This document shows positions 1-9,185 of a stretch of 64,000 nt of DNA, one piece after another. Each line of letters starts with the position of its first letter. Position 1 is the stretch's first letter. Origin of the DNA: Fretibacterium sp. OH1220_COT-178 (lineage in GTDB: Bacteria > Synergistota > Synergistia > Synergistales > Aminobacteriaceae); contig NZ_RQYL01000006.1 of NCBI RefSeq assembly GCF_003860125.1, positions 36,630 through 100,629 of the forward strand, written 5' to 3'. The notes beneath the pieces are model-generated. The model saw only the letters and a program-made list of their open reading frames with translations, was not told the DNA's origin and did no database searches. A program made the translations under genes and the position numbers.

Positions 1-145
1 GGAGTACGACGGGGACGAGAGCTGGGAGCTCCCCGTCACCGCGGTATTCGTGACGGACGAGAACCGAAAGGTCCTCTACGCGTGGACGGAGTCGGACTAC
101 ACCCAGAGGCCCGATCCCGAGGAGCTGCTGGCGGCCCTCGACTGA
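1..145 (+). CDS. Peroxiredoxin-like (AhpC/TSA) protein, C-terminal fragment
   Basis: The frame is open from base 2 to a TGA at 143-145, giving the last 47 residues of a protein cut by the window edge. The tail (ELPVTAVFVTDENRKVLYAW, then DYTQRPDPEELLAAL) matches the end of AhpC/TSA thioredoxin-fold proteins: a cis-Pro-like 'LPVTAVFV' strand, a strand ending 'VLYAW' and a final helix. Such proteins reduce peroxides in the cytoplasm. The catalytic cysteine lies outside the window, so peroxidase activity cannot be confirmed. A terminator follows about 57 bases downstream. Confidence 0.6.
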   Translation, partial: EYDGDESWELPVTAVFVTDENRKVLYAWTESDYTQRPDPEELLAALD

Positions 146-201
146 CGCGCCGGCGGGCCAGTCGCGCACCTGCGCCCGTTCGCAGACCGGGGAATGCCTT
201 G

Positions 202-240
202 GACGACCGTTCTTCCGAGAGGGAGGGGCGGTCGTCTTTT
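202..240 (+). terminator. Rho-independent terminator after the peroxiredoxin-like gene
   Basis: GACGACCG (202-209) pairs perfectly with CGGTCGTC (229-236), followed directly by TTTT. It isolates the left-edge gene from hisD. Confidence 0.75.
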
Positions 241-311
241 CATCGCGTTTCAATACTATGATTTAGCGAGTTACCGTGATAAAATCCTCCCTCGGAAGGA
301 GGCGATCGGCA

Positions 312-1610
312 ATGGAGGTCTTCAAGGCGGGGGCTGCTTCCCCCGAGGAGCTGGATGCGGGGCTGCGGGAGCGGGTGGCGGCGATCGTCGAGGACGTGCG
401 CCGTCATGGGGACGAGGCCCTGGCTCGCCTCGAGGCGGAGCTGGGGGGCAATTCCCGACGGGCGCTGCGCGTTTCGGGGGCGGAGGTCGAGGCGGCCTAT
501 CGCGAGGTCCCGGAGGAGGATCTGGAGGACATCCGTCGGGCGGCGCGGAACATCCGCGCTTTTGCCGAGGCCCAGAGGGGCACGCTGCAGGAGCTCCGGG
601 ACGTATCCCCCGTGCCCGGAGTGTTCCTGGGACATCGCGTGATTCCCGTACGTTCGTGCTGCTGCTACGTTCCGGGCGGTTCCTACCCGCTGTATTCCAC
701 GGCCCTGATGCTGGCGATCCCCGCGAAGGTCGCCGGGGTTCGGCGCGTTGCTGCCTGCTCGCCCGTCGTGAGGGAAACCGACGCGATCCACCCGAGGACC
801 CTGGTCGCCATGGACATCGCCGGGGTGGACGAGGTCTATGCCCTTGGAGGGGCCCAGGCGGTCGCGGCCTTCGCCTGGGGCACGCCGCAGATTCCGTCCG
901 TGGATCTCGTCGTGGGGCCGGGCAACCGCTACGTCGCGGAGGCGAAGCGCCAATGCTACGGCCGGGTGGGGATCGACTTCGTCGCGGGGCCCAGCGAGGT
1001 GCTGATCCTCGCGGACCGCTCCGCCGATGCCGAGCTGATCGCGATGGACCTGCTGGCCCAGTGCGAACACGACCGGACGGCCAGGGGCGTCCTGGTGACG
1101 ACGGACCGGGGGCTGGCGGAGCGGGTGGCGTCGGCCGTGGAGCGCCGTCTGGAGGAGCTCGGGACGGCGGAGATCGCCCGCCGTTCCTGGGAGGACTGCG
1201 GGGAGATCGTCCTCGCGGACTCCCTTGAAGAGGCCGTCGCCATCGCTAACGAGCGGGCGCCGGAGCACCTGGAGGTCCAGACGGAGAACGCCGAGGCGCT
1301 GACGGAGGCTCTTTACAATTACGGATCGCTCTTTGTGGGGCCCTACACGGCGGAGGTCTTCGGGGATTACGCCTCCGGGACCAACCACACCCTTCCCACG
1401 CAGCGGGCCGCCCGCTACACGGGCGGGGTCTGGGTGGGGACGTTTCTGAAGGTCTGCACCCACCAGAGGCTGACGCGCGAGGGAATGGAGGCCCTGGCGC
1501 CCCTGGTCTCCCGTCTTGCCTGGGGCGAGGGGCTGGCCGCCCACGCTTTGGCGGCGGAGGGGCGTCTGGAACGGTTCGGAAGCTCGAGGGAGGGATCGAA
1601 GAATGGGTAG
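312..1610 (+). CDS. hisD: Histidinol dehydrogenase family protein (HisD-like)
   Basis: The 432-residue product has the normal HisD length. HisD oxidises L-histidinol to histidine in two NAD+-dependent steps using Zn2+. The zinc and catalytic signature residues are visible: Gln and His in LLAQCEHD, the Glu-His pair in ERAPEHLEVQ, Asp in FGDYASGTNHTLPT and the late His in EGLAAH. The ATG at 312 is chosen because GGAAGGAGG ends about 9 bases upstream; a GTG at 276 would add 12 residues without a ribosome site. No other his gene is nearby. The gene overlaps an amino-acid permease by 8 bases, so a catabolic or other HisD-family dehydrogenase is possible. Family is certain; the biosynthetic role is not. 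Confidence 0.85.
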   Translation: MEVFKAGAASPEELDAGLRERVAAIVEDVRRHGDEALARLEAELGGNSRRALRVSGAEVEAAYREVPEEDLEDIRRAARNIRAFAEAQRGTLQELRDVSPVPGVFLGHRVIPVRSCCCYVPGGSYPLYSTALMLAIPAKVAGVRRVAACSPVVRETDAIHPRTLVAMDIAGVDEVYALGGAQAVAAFAWGTPQIPSVDLVVGPGNRYVAEAKRQCYGRVGIDFVAGPSEVLILADRSADAELIAMDLLAQCEHDRTARGVLVTTDRGLAERVASAVERRLEELGTAEIARRSWEDCGEIVLADSLEEAVAIANERAPEHLEVQTENAEALTEALYNYGSLFVGPYTAEVFGDYASGTNHTLPTQRAARYTGGVWVGTFLKVCTHQRLTREGMEALAPLVSRLAWGEGLAAHALAAEGRLERFGSSREGSKNG

Positions 1611-3096
1611 CGGCATGGAGAGGGCCGGGGCACGGCTGAAGCGTTCGTTCGGGATGAGGGAGGCGGTGACGATCACCGTCGGAACGGTCATCGGGGTGGG
1701 GCTTTTCACCGTCGGGGCCAACGTCGTGGGGCTCATGGGGGCGGCGGTCATCCTGCCGACGCTCGTCGCCATGCTCGTCAGCGTCTATCCCGCGCTGCTC
1801 TATGCCGAGATGGGCGCGGCCCTGCCCTATGCGGGGGGAACCTACAAGTATGCCTCGCTCGGGCTGAGCAAGCCGATGGGGATGCTGGCCGCCTGGAACT
1901 TCATCATCTCGTTGGTGGCCGTCACCAGCGGCGAGGCCCTGGCCTTCAGCTTCTACCTGAAGACGGCGTTCCGGGCTCTGGGGTGGGAGCTGCCCCTGAG
2001 CGACATCGCGGTCGCCTGTCTGGTGGTGGCGGTCTTCATCGTGACGAACGTCCGCGGCGTCGAGATAACGGGACGCCTCCAGAACGGCTTCATGTTCTTT
2101 TTCTGGGGCGTGGCCCTCGTCTGGTTCCTGATGATGATCCCCAACGTCCGCCTGCCCTACTTCGCCAAACTGCCCGATTACGTCGACTTCCGCCCCGCGT
2201 CCTTCATCGGGGCCGTAGCCATGATCTGGTGGTGCTTCGCCGGCTTCGAGACCTGCTGCGCCATGGGCGAGGAGATCCGGTACCCGCAGATCAACATCCC
2301 GCGCGCCCTCTTTCTGGCGCCCTTCATCGTGTTTGCGGTGAACGCCCTTTTCCAGTGGTTCATGGTCGGGATCGTCCCCACGGAGAGGCTGATCGAGCTC
2401 TCCACGGCGGAGGCACCCTATGCCGATGCCATGTCCATCGCGGGGTTTGTCGGCATCCCCCTTCTGACCCTGGCCCTCGGCATCGCCTTCGGGGGCGATT
2501 TTTCGACGCTGAATGCCAGCATCGCCGTCCCCCCGCGCTACCTCTTCACCATGGCCCGCGACGGAGCCGTGCCCCGGTTCTTCGCTGCGGTGCACCCCGG
2601 ATACCGCACGCCCTGGGTGGCGATCGTGGCCCTGGGGCTGCTCTCGATAGCGCTGATCGCGACCGGATCGATCGTCTACATTGCCTCGCTGAGCCTCTTC
2701 GCCGATCTTTTCTACTACGTGATCGGCATCGTCGCGTCCATGGGGCTTCGGGTGAGGCACCCCCACCTCAGGCGTCCCTACAGGGCGCCCGCGATAGCGG
2801 TCGGGGCGCCGGCCAGTGCCGTGATCTACATCGTCATGATGACCCAGCTGAACCGGGAGGCGTTCTGGACCGGCACCCTATGGTGCGTTCTCGGCCTCGT
2901 CGTCTTCAAGCTCTGCCAGGACCGGTACGGCCGTGCGGGGGACGAGCCCCTGACCTCCGGGGTCCTGTCCGAGGAGGAGCCGGATGCGGCGGAAAGGCGG
3001 GCCATGGACCGGGAGTACAGACGCTGGTGCCTCGCGACGGCCGCGGCGGCCACGGTGGCCCTGGCCCTTTACGGGATTCCGTATCTGATGGGGTAG
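1603..3096 (+). CDS. APC-superfamily amino acid permease
   Basis: The 497-residue integral membrane protein has about 12 hydrophobic segments. The first, with GTVIGVGLFTVGANVVG, carries the Gly-rich substrate-binding loop typical of amino acid-polyamine-organocation transporters, and YPALLYAEMGAALPYAGGTY is the conserved APC segment after it. It probably imports an amino acid with H+ or Na+; the substrate is not readable. The start at 1603 (MGSGMERAG) overlaps the hisD stop and follows a GAGGGAGGG site; ATG 1615 is an alternative. The overlap implies translational coupling with the HisD-family enzyme. The last roughly 90 residues form a charged loop plus a final membrane helix. Confidence 0.85.
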   Translation: MGSGMERAGARLKRSFGMREAVTITVGTVIGVGLFTVGANVVGLMGAAVILPTLVAMLVSVYPALLYAEMGAALPYAGGTYKYASLGLSKPMGMLAAWNFIISLVAVTSGEALAFSFYLKTAFRALGWELPLSDIAVACLVVAVFIVTNVRGVEITGRLQNGFMFFFWGVALVWFLMMIPNVRLPYFAKLPDYVDFRPASFIGAVAMIWWCFAGFETCCAMGEEIRYPQINIPRALFLAPFIVFAVNALFQWFMVGIVPTERLIELSTAEAPYADAMSIAGFVGIPLLTLALGIAFGGDFSTLNASIAVPPRYLFTMARDGAVPRFFAAVHPGYRTPWVAIVALGLLSIALIATGSIVYIASLSLFADLFYYVIGIVASMGLRVRHPHLRRPYRAPAIAVGAPASAVIYIVMMTQLNREAFWTGTLWCVLGLVVFKLCQDRYGRAGDEPLTSGVLSEEEPDAAERRAMDREYRRWCLATAAAATVALALYGIPYLMG

Positions 3097-3244
3097 ATTG
3101 GGACCTTTTCAGTCCTTCGTCGGCCGCCGGTTCGGGGAGCGGCCGAAGCACGATGCACGAGGCCCTAAGGAGTGAGCCCGCCACCCTTTTGGTAAGCTCG
3201 GAATCCCGGAGCGGATGCCGTGGTCCATAGCTCGTGTCGCTTCT

Positions 3245-4780
3245 CTATTGGCTCTGAGGCCAAGGACACTGGGGACAACAGGAGCGACCGCCGTCCCGCC
3301 CCGACAGGTTCGGACGAAACGCGTCGGGCATCTCCGCGAGCTTGAAGTTGTTCTTCGTGCTTTTCTTCACCTCGTACATCGCGCTGTCCGCCATGTAAAT
3401 GTAGTCGTTCAGCTTTTTGTATTGAGTCGGAACGCCGCAGCAGTATCCCTGCGAGAGCGTTACGATATCCGACACCTGCGAATAGGCGTGCGGCACACGT
3501 TTTTCAAGGACCCTGTCCTTGATCTCCTTTGCGATCGCCTCCAGCGCGTCACGGCCGAGGCCGTTGCAGACGATGAGAAATTCGTCGCCGCCGAAGCGTG
3601 CGCAGAAGGCCTTGGTCTTCCGCTCGACGTCCTTGAGAATCCCGGCCAGCATGGCGATGCATTCGTCGCCGGCCCGATGGCCGTAGTTGTCGTTGAAGGG
3701 CTTGAAGAAGTCGATGTCCATGATGCCCACCGCGAGGGGACTGCCGTTTTTGTAGCAGTCCTCGAAGACCTCCTCGAAGTGGCGGTTCAGGCCGAAACGG
3801 TTGGCCAGGCCCGTAAGCTGGTCGATCTCGGAGTTCCTGCGCAGAATCTCCTTTTCCCTCAGGGAGTCGACCATGTGATTGATCTCCGTGACCAGCATCC
3901 CCATCTCGTCCCTGGAACGGGAGACGAGCGGTTCGTCCGGGATGCTGCCCTCCTCGATGATCTTCAAATAGTTCACGATTTTGTTGATCATGGAGATCCA
4001 GCGGTTGGCGGAGAGAAACAGAATGCCGCCGAGAAGGAGAATGGCCGCGGTCATGCCGATGGACATCATTCTTACGATCTCCCGGACGTGACGCTGCAGC
4101 TCGGAGATGTTGCGGCCGACGACGATTGCCCCCACGATATTGCCGTCCTTGTCCCTCAGCGCGTTGTAGCGGCAATAGATCATGCCTCCGGCGACGTTCG
4201 CCTCGCCCTCGTAAAAGCCTTTTTCGTCGAGAGCGTCCGCCACTTGTTTGTCGATGTAGGTGCCGACGATGGACTGCCCGTTGGGGTCCTTCGTGCTGCC
4301 GGCGACCCGCAGATAATGTCCCTGGCGGTAGCCTTTTTGCGTGGCCGTTCCTTCGACATAGCCGAGCCCTTCGCCGTTGCGCTTGATGAAGACGTAGGAA
4401 AACGTGCCCGTCTTGCGTTCGTGCTCCAGGAAGGGCCTGAAATTCGCCATCGCCTCCGTCCCGTCGCCGATCGGGGTATCGCCCCGATAGATCGCGTCGG
4501 ATTTGATATTCCAGTCTCCGCTGCCGATCAGGTCCTCGATGTAGTTGATGTCTGCAACCAGCCTGTTCGCGATCAGGGTTTCCTCCATTTGCATGAGGAC
4601 CTTCCGCATGATCCCGAAAATCGAAGCGACCGTCAGAACGCTGAAGAAAAGCAGCAAGATGACGAACTTGAATCGGAGACTTCTGAAGCGCAGGGCTTTT
4701 ATGAACGTCAAGTTTTCGAGCTCCCCGTCCTTTGAAAATATGGGCCGTCTGAGGCAAATGCGCCTAGTATACTCCCACAT
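3245..4780 (-). CDS. Membrane-bound diguanylate cyclase with extracytoplasmic sensor and GGDEF domain
   Basis: The 511-residue protein has a membrane helix at about 38-57, an extracytoplasmic Cache-like region of about 190 residues, a second helix near 250-270, a HAMP-like linker (SRSRDEMGMLVTEINHMV) and a GGDEF domain. The catalytic motif FGGDEFLIV is intact near residue 397, so it should make cyclic di-GMP from two GTP. The inhibitory I-site (RxxD, starting nine residues before GGDEF) is replaced by KTKA, suggesting no product inhibition there. The Cys-rich tail (SCCPQCPW) is unusual. It follows dnaG by 30 bases on the same strand, so read-through from dnaG is likely. The ligand of the sensor is unknown. 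Confidence 0.9.
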   Translation of the reverse strand: MWEYTRRICLRRPIFSKDGELENLTFIKALRFRSLRFKFVILLLFFSVLTVASIFGIMRKVLMQMEETLIANRLVADINYIEDLIGSGDWNIKSDAIYRGDTPIGDGTEAMANFRPFLEHERKTGTFSYVFIKRNGEGLGYVEGTATQKGYRQGHYLRVAGSTKDPNGQSIVGTYIDKQVADALDEKGFYEGEANVAGGMIYCRYNALRDKDGNIVGAIVVGRNISELQRHVREIVRMMSIGMTAAILLLGGILFLSANRWISMINKIVNYLKIIEEGSIPDEPLVSRSRDEMGMLVTEINHMVDSLREKEILRRNSEIDQLTGLANRFGLNRHFEEVFEDCYKNGSPLAVGIMDIDFFKPFNDNYGHRAGDECIAMLAGILKDVERKTKAFCARFGGDEFLIVCNGLGRDALEAIAKEIKDRVLEKRVPHAYSQVSDIVTLSQGYCCGVPTQYKKLNDYIYMADSAMYEVKKSTKNNFKLAEMPDAFRPNLSGRDGGRSCCPQCPWPQSQ

Positions 4781-4810
4781 CCCCTTGGAATCGATCCCTC
4801 GAACTCCGTA

Positions 4811-6541
4811 TCATCGCCTTCGTTTCAGTTCGGCGGCCAGCCTCTGCATCTCGGCCAGCTCCTCCAGGGTGGCTTCGCGCCGCTTCATCTTCGCGTCCAG
4901 GAAGCGGAGGCGCGACTCGTCGCGCCTCCGTCGGAGCCCCGAGCAGACTACGGCCCAGGGCTCCGAGTCGGAGTGCTCCAGCTCGTCGCAGAAGGCGTCC
5001 CCCCGGGCGATCAGGGCCAGAGGGAAACGGTCGCCAATGGACAGCCACCGGGCCTCGAGGGTCGCCGTGGACTCCATGAGGATCGCCAGCACGACCTCCT
5101 TGACCCGTTCGTCGGACAGAAGCTCCAGCATGTCCTCCGGCCGGCTGGAGCAGCGATAATCCTCGCCGCGCCAGAGAAGGGCGCAAAGAGCGGCCTCCAG
5201 AGGTTCGGGATCGGGGTTCTCATGGGCCGCGTTTTCGTTGCCGCCCTCCGCAGCTCCTCGCCTCTCCTCCGGCCTGCGTCCGCGTCGGAACGCCTCCAGC
5301 TCGCGCCAGAACTCGTGGGGATAGAAACCCAGGGCCCCGGCCAACTGAGGTGCGTTGGGGGCTATCGTGGAGGGCTGGAGCTGGGCCAGTCCGCCGAACA
5401 GGGACTCCACGCCCGCGCGCCGCGTCTCCGGGCGCTCCAGTAGCGGCTGCACCGCAGCAAGGTGTTGAAGCACCAGGGGGCGTGCCTCCTCGAGCGCCCG
5501 TTCGAAGGTCGCTCGGCCGTCGGGGGAGGAGAGCAGGTCGTCGGGGTCCTTCCCCGTAGGGATGGAGATGACCTGGACGTCCAGTCCCAGCCCCTGAAGG
5601 GTGTACATGCCGCGCAGCGTCGCCTCCTGGCCCGCGGTGTCGCTGTCGTAACAGATATAGCAGCGGTCGCCGAACCTCTTGAGAAGCCGGGCCTGTTCCT
5701 CCGTCAGGGAGGTGCCCAGCGAGGCGACGGTCTCCGTGTATCCGTTCAGGTGAAGCCTGATGGCGTCCATATAGCCCTCCACCAGGATGGAGCGTCCCCT
5801 CTCCCGGATGGAGCCCCGGGCCTCGTGCAGCAGGTAGAGGTTTCGGCGCTTGCTGTAGATCGCCCCCTCGGGGCTGTTGATGTATTTGGCCCCCTCGCCG
5901 TCCACCAGGCGCCCTCCGAAGGCGATGACACGGCCCGCGACGTCGCGGATGGGAAAGGTCATGCGACCCCGGAAGCGATCGTACACCCCCCCCCGCTGTC
6001 CTTCCAGTACGAGTCCCGCGTCGAGTGCCTCGCGGTCCGTCACGCCCGCTCCCCTCAGATGCCGCGACAGGGAGTCCCAGGAGTTGGCGCTCCAGCCCAG
6101 GCCGAACCTTGCGGCGTCGTCCAGCGAGAGCCCGCGGCGCGTCAGGTAGGCGCGCACCGCCGTCCCCTCGGGCGCGGTCAGGAGAGATCGGAAAAATTTT
6201 TCCGCCAGGTCCATGACCTCGTACAGGTTTCCCGAGGTCCGCCTCCTGCCCTCGGGGCGGGTCAGGGCGACTCCGGCCCGGTCGGCCAGGAGCTCCAGGG
6301 CCTGGCGAAACTCCAGCCCCTCCGTCTCCATGACGAAGGTGAACACGTCCCCGCCGCGCCCGCACCCAAAGCAATGGTAGTTCTGGCGCTCCTGCGAGAC
6401 GTGGAAGGACGGGGTCTTCTCGTCGTGGAAGGGGCAGAGCCCCAGATACCCGCGCCCGGCACGGTGGAGCCTCACCCGATCCCCGATGACCTCCAGGATG
6501 TCCAGTCTTTCCTTGATCCTCTTGACGTCGTCGTTCTGCAC
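4811..6541 (-). CDS. dnaG: DNA primase
   Basis: The 576-residue primase synthesises RNA primers at the replication fork. The N-terminal CHC2 zinc-binding domain is complete (CPFHDEKTPSF, then CFGCGRGGDVF). The TOPRIM catalytic core shows the acidic motifs in LVEGYMDAIRLH and CYDSDTAGQEA. The C-terminal part after about residue 420 is degenerate and rich in Arg and Glu, as expected for the poorly conserved helicase-binding region. The usual rpsU-dnaG-rpoD order is absent: upstream is the repeat region and hppA, and downstream a diguanylate cyclase. A terminator lies just upstream of the start, so dnaG must have its own promoter within about 20 bases of the start codon or rely on read-through. 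Confidence 0.97.
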   Translation of the reverse strand: MQNDDVKRIKERLDILEVIGDRVRLHRAGRGYLGLCPFHDEKTPSFHVSQERQNYHCFGCGRGGDVFTFVMETEGLEFRQALELLADRAGVALTRPEGRRRTSGNLYEVMDLAEKFFRSLLTAPEGTAVRAYLTRRGLSLDDAARFGLGWSANSWDSLSRHLRGAGVTDREALDAGLVLEGQRGGVYDRFRGRMTFPIRDVAGRVIAFGGRLVDGEGAKYINSPEGAIYSKRRNLYLLHEARGSIRERGRSILVEGYMDAIRLHLNGYTETVASLGTSLTEEQARLLKRFGDRCYICYDSDTAGQEATLRGMYTLQGLGLDVQVISIPTGKDPDDLLSSPDGRATFERALEEARPLVLQHLAAVQPLLERPETRRAGVESLFGGLAQLQPSTIAPNAPQLAGALGFYPHEFWRELEAFRRGRRPEERRGAAEGGNENAAHENPDPEPLEAALCALLWRGEDYRCSSRPEDMLELLSDERVKEVVLAILMESTATLEARWLSIGDRFPLALIARGDAFCDELEHSDSEPWAVVCSGLRRRRDESRLRFLDAKMKRREATLEELAEMQRLAAELKRRR

Positions 6542-6558
6542 GGCCGGTTCCCTTCCAT

Positions 6559-6593
6559 AAAAAGTGGGGGGAAGGCTGTAAAGCCCTCCCCCC
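6559..6593 (-). terminator. Rho-independent terminator upstream of dnaG
   Basis: Read on the minus strand, six G and six C (6588-6593 with 6566-6571) pair around an AGGCT/AGCC-containing hairpin, followed by ACTTTTT. It would end transcripts coming from hppA and the repeat region only 18 bases before the dnaG start codon. Confidence 0.65.
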
Positions 6594-6664
6594 GCATTAT
6601 AACAATCCCGAAGTGCGGCTGCCTATCTGTTCCGCTTAAGAGACGAGCGCCCGCTACGGCGTTT

Positions 6665-6861
6665 GGCAATTTGCCTGCTTCGCCAAACGGCGAAGGCCTC
6701 CGAACAACGGGCTGGAGGCACGGAGTTCTGCGGTCGCCTGCTTCGCCCGGCAATTTGCCTGCTTCGCCAAACGGCGAAGACCTCCGAACAATGGGCTGGA
6801 GGCGCGGGGTTCTGCGGTTGCCTGCTTCGCTCGGCAATTTGCCTGCTTCGCCAAACGGCGA
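6665..6861. repeat. 84-bp tandem repeat, about 2.35 copies, with two hairpins per unit
   Basis: Units start at 6665, 6749 and 6833, exactly 84 bases apart; the third copy breaks off after 29 bases. The two full units differ at only a handful of positions. Each contains TTCGCC-AAAC-GGCGAA and GCCTCC-N12-GGAGGC inverted repeats. The period is a multiple of three, so a 28-residue repeat stays open on the minus strand, but it lacks a start or any family and lies between the hppA stop and dnaG. I read it as a non-coding intergenic repeat. Confidence 0.85.
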
Positions 6862-6922
6862 TAACTGTATCGCCGTTCGGCATAAGCGAACGACACGGCA
6901 CTTTGGGCCTGTCGGCCCAAAG
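6854..6922. other. Two perfect hairpins between the 84-bp repeat and hppA
   Basis: AACGGCGATA (6854-6863) pairs with TATCGCCGTT (6868-6877) around ACTG. CTTTGGGCC (6901-6909) pairs with GGCCCAAAG (6914-6922). The second lies 15 bases beyond the hppA stop codon and may stabilise or end the hppA mRNA, although no T-run follows on either strand. Confidence 0.6.
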
Positions 6923-6937
6923 GAGCCGGTCGCCTGC

Positions 6938-8998
6938 TTACCGGAACAGGGGGGCGAGGACGAGAGCGACCACCGTCATCAGCTTGATGAGGATGTTCAG
7001 GCTCGGCCCGGCCGTGTCCTTGAATGGATCGCCCACCGTGTCGCCCACAACCGCGGCTGCGTGGTTCGGGGAGCCCTTTCCGCCGTGGTTGCCCTCCTCG
7101 ATGTATTTCTTGGCGTTGTCCCACGCGCCGCCGGAGTTCGCCATGAAGAGCGCCATCATGACGCCCGAGACGATGGCTCCGCCCAGAAGGCCGCCCAGGG
7201 CCTCCTTGCCCAGGACGAAGCCCACGAGTACGGGGGAGAGCACGGCCAGAAGGCCGGGGGCGATCATCTCGATGAGCGCGGCGTGGGTGGAGATCGCCAC
7301 GCACTTCTCGTACTCCGGCTTGCCGGTCCCCTCCATGATGCCCGGAATCTCCCGGAACTGGCGGCGCACCTCCTCGATCATGGACTGCGCTGCGCGGCTC
7401 ACGGCCTCGATGGAGAGGGAGCAGAACAGGAAGGGCAGCATTCCGCCGAGCAGCAGGCCCACGATGACCTTGGGGTTCATGATGTCGATGGCCTTGACCT
7501 GGGCCGCCTGTGAGTAGGCGACGAAGAGGGCCAGAGCGGTCAAAGCCGCGGAGCCGATGGCCAGTCCCTTGCCCATGGCTGCGGTGGTGTTGCCGATGGC
7601 GTCGAGCTTGTCGGTGATCTTGCGCACCTCGCCCGGCAGTTCGCTCATCTCGGCGATGCCGCCCGCGTTGTCGGAGATGGGGCCGTAGGCGTCAACGCTC
7701 AGCGCGATGCCCGTGATGGAGAGCATGCCCACTGCGGCGCAGGCCACGCCGAACATGCCGGCAAGATGGAAGCTGATCAGGGTGGAGAGGCAGATCAGGA
7801 GGACGGGGATGCCGACCGACTGCATGCCCAGGGACAGTCCGGAGAGGATGACGGTCGCGGGGCCCGTCTCGGAGGAGGCGGAGACGTTCTTGACGAAGCG
7901 GTAGTCGCCGGAGGTGTAGACCTCGGTGACGTAGCCGATCAGAACCCCGGCCAGGACGCCCGAGGTGACGGACAGGAACACGTGCATCGACTTCGTCCAG
8001 AAGAACAGGATGCTCAGGACGAAGGTTCCGGCGATCATCATGCTGCCCGCCGCGAAGGTCCCGGCGCGCAGCGCGTAGGCCGCGTCGCCGCCGTCGATGC
8101 GCTCCAGCACCTTGTCCAGCCCCGGAATCTTACGTGCGAAATCCATGACGTAGGAGGCGAAGGGGACCTTCTTGGAGATCATCATGCAGCCGACGATGGA
8201 GGCCACGATCCCCCACGCCGCGAGGAAGAGGGGGAAGCCGACGCCCCAGAGTCCCAGGGCCTTGCCGCCGGGGGTGAAGGAGAAGACCAAACCGATCGCC
8301 ATGGCCGCGATGATGGAGTTGACGTAGGACTCGAAGAGGTCCGCGCCCATGCCCGCAATGTCGCCGACGTTGTCGCCGACGTTGTCCGCGATGACCGCGG
8401 GATTCCGGGGATCGTCCTCGGGGATCCCGGCCTCGACCTTGCCCACGAGGTCGGCGCCGACGTCCGCGGCCTTGGTGTAGATGCCGCCGCCCACGCGGGC
8501 GAAGAGGGCGATGCTGCTGGCTCCCATGCCGAAGGCCGTCAAGGTCTCGACGCTCAGGAAGAGATAGGAGACGGCCAGGCCCACAAGACCCAGTCCCACC
8601 ACGACCATGCCCACGATGCTCCCGCCGGAGAAGGCGGTCTCCAGGGCGGATCCGGCGTCCTTCGTCGCGGCGAAGGTCGTGCGGCCGTTGGCGTGCGTCG
8701 CCACGTACATGCCGACGTAGCCGGCTGCGGCGCTGCAGAGCGCGCCCAGTACGAAGGCGAAGGCCGATCCGAACCCGAGCATCCACCACAGCAACAGCGC
8801 GACGACGCCTACGAAGGGGGCCAGCCACGTGTATTCCTTCTTCAGAAAGGCCATGGCCCCCTTATGAATGATGCCCGAGAGTTCGACGATCCGCTCGTTG
8901 TCGATCGTTCCCTCTCTGAGCCTCAAAAACACCATCCAGGCGTATCCGCCCGCCACGACGCCGAAAACAAGGGTTACCAACACAAGAATCAGCCACAC
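6938..8998 (-). CDS. hppA: Membrane-bound ion-pumping pyrophosphatase
   Basis: The 686-residue, roughly 16-helix membrane protein couples pyrophosphate hydrolysis to H+ or Na+ export. The family signature around [11 protein letters not shown] and the acidic motif of the active site ([15 protein letters not shown]) are present. The sequence GNTTAA, with Ala where K+-independent enzymes carry Lys (GNTTKA), predicts a K+-dependent enzyme; the pumped ion cannot be decided by eye. The start is GTG 8998, preceded by GGGGAGGT eight bases upstream, which puts the first helix right at the N terminus. An upstream extension in frame has no ribosome site. It probably conserves energy from pyrophosphate during fermentation. 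Confidence 0.95.
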   Translation of the reverse strand: MWLILVLVTLVFGVVAGGYAWMVFLRLREGTIDNERIVELSGIIHKGAMAFLKKEYTWLAPFVGVVALLLWWMLGFGSAFAFVLGALCSAAAGYVGMYVATHANGRTTFAATKDAGSALETAFSGGSIVGMVVVGLGLVGLAVSYLFLSVETLTAFGMGASSIALFARVGGGIYTKAADVGADLVGKVEAGIPEDDPRNPAVIADNVGDNVGDIAGMGADLFESYVNSIIAAMAIGLVFSFTPGGKALGLWGVGFPLFLAAWGIVASIVGCMMISKKVPFASYVMDFARKIPGLDKVLERIDGGDAAYALRAGTFAAGSMMIAGTFVLSILFFWTKSMHVFLSVTSGVLAGVLIGYVTEVYTSGDYRFVKNVSASSETGPATVILSGLSLGMQSVGIPVLLICLSTLISFHLAGMFGVACAAVGMLSITGIALSVDAYGPISDNAGGIAEMSELPGEVRKITDKLDAIGNTTAAMGKGLAIGSAALTALALFVAYSQAAQVKAIDIMNPKVIVGLLLGGMLPFLFCSLSIEAVSRAAQSMIEEVRRQFREIPGIMEGTGKPEYEKCVAISTHAALIEMIAPGLLAVLSPVLVGFVLGKEALGGLLGGAIVSGVMMALFMANSGGAWDNAKKYIEEGNHGGKGSPNHAAAVVGDTVGDPFKDTAGPSLNILIKLMTVVALVLAPLFR

Positions 8999-9121
8999 AG
9001 TGCAAGACCTCCCCGTGGTATTTTGGATAGAATTTCTCGGCTTCAGCTCTGAAAACCGCATAAAACCCCATAAGGCAAAGGGGTTCCGCTCGGCCCGTCC
9101 TGAAGTTGGAAATCCACCTCG

Positions 9122-9127
9122 ATTATA
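9122..9127 (-). promoter_or_regulatory. Possible -10 element for hppA
   Basis: A perfect TATAAT on the minus strand about 125 bases before the hppA GTG. No convincing -35 hexamer is found 16-18 bases upstream, so this is tentative. Confidence 0.35.
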
Positions 9128-9185
9128 GCTTATAAAACGGGATTTTGGAGAGAGAATGCGTGAGATTTTCCGGTCAACCCTTGTT

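Noticed and set aside
6665..6861. Possible CRISPR array or repeat-protein gene
   Set aside because: Units are directly abutting with no variable spacers, and the open minus-strand frame has no start, ribosome site or family.
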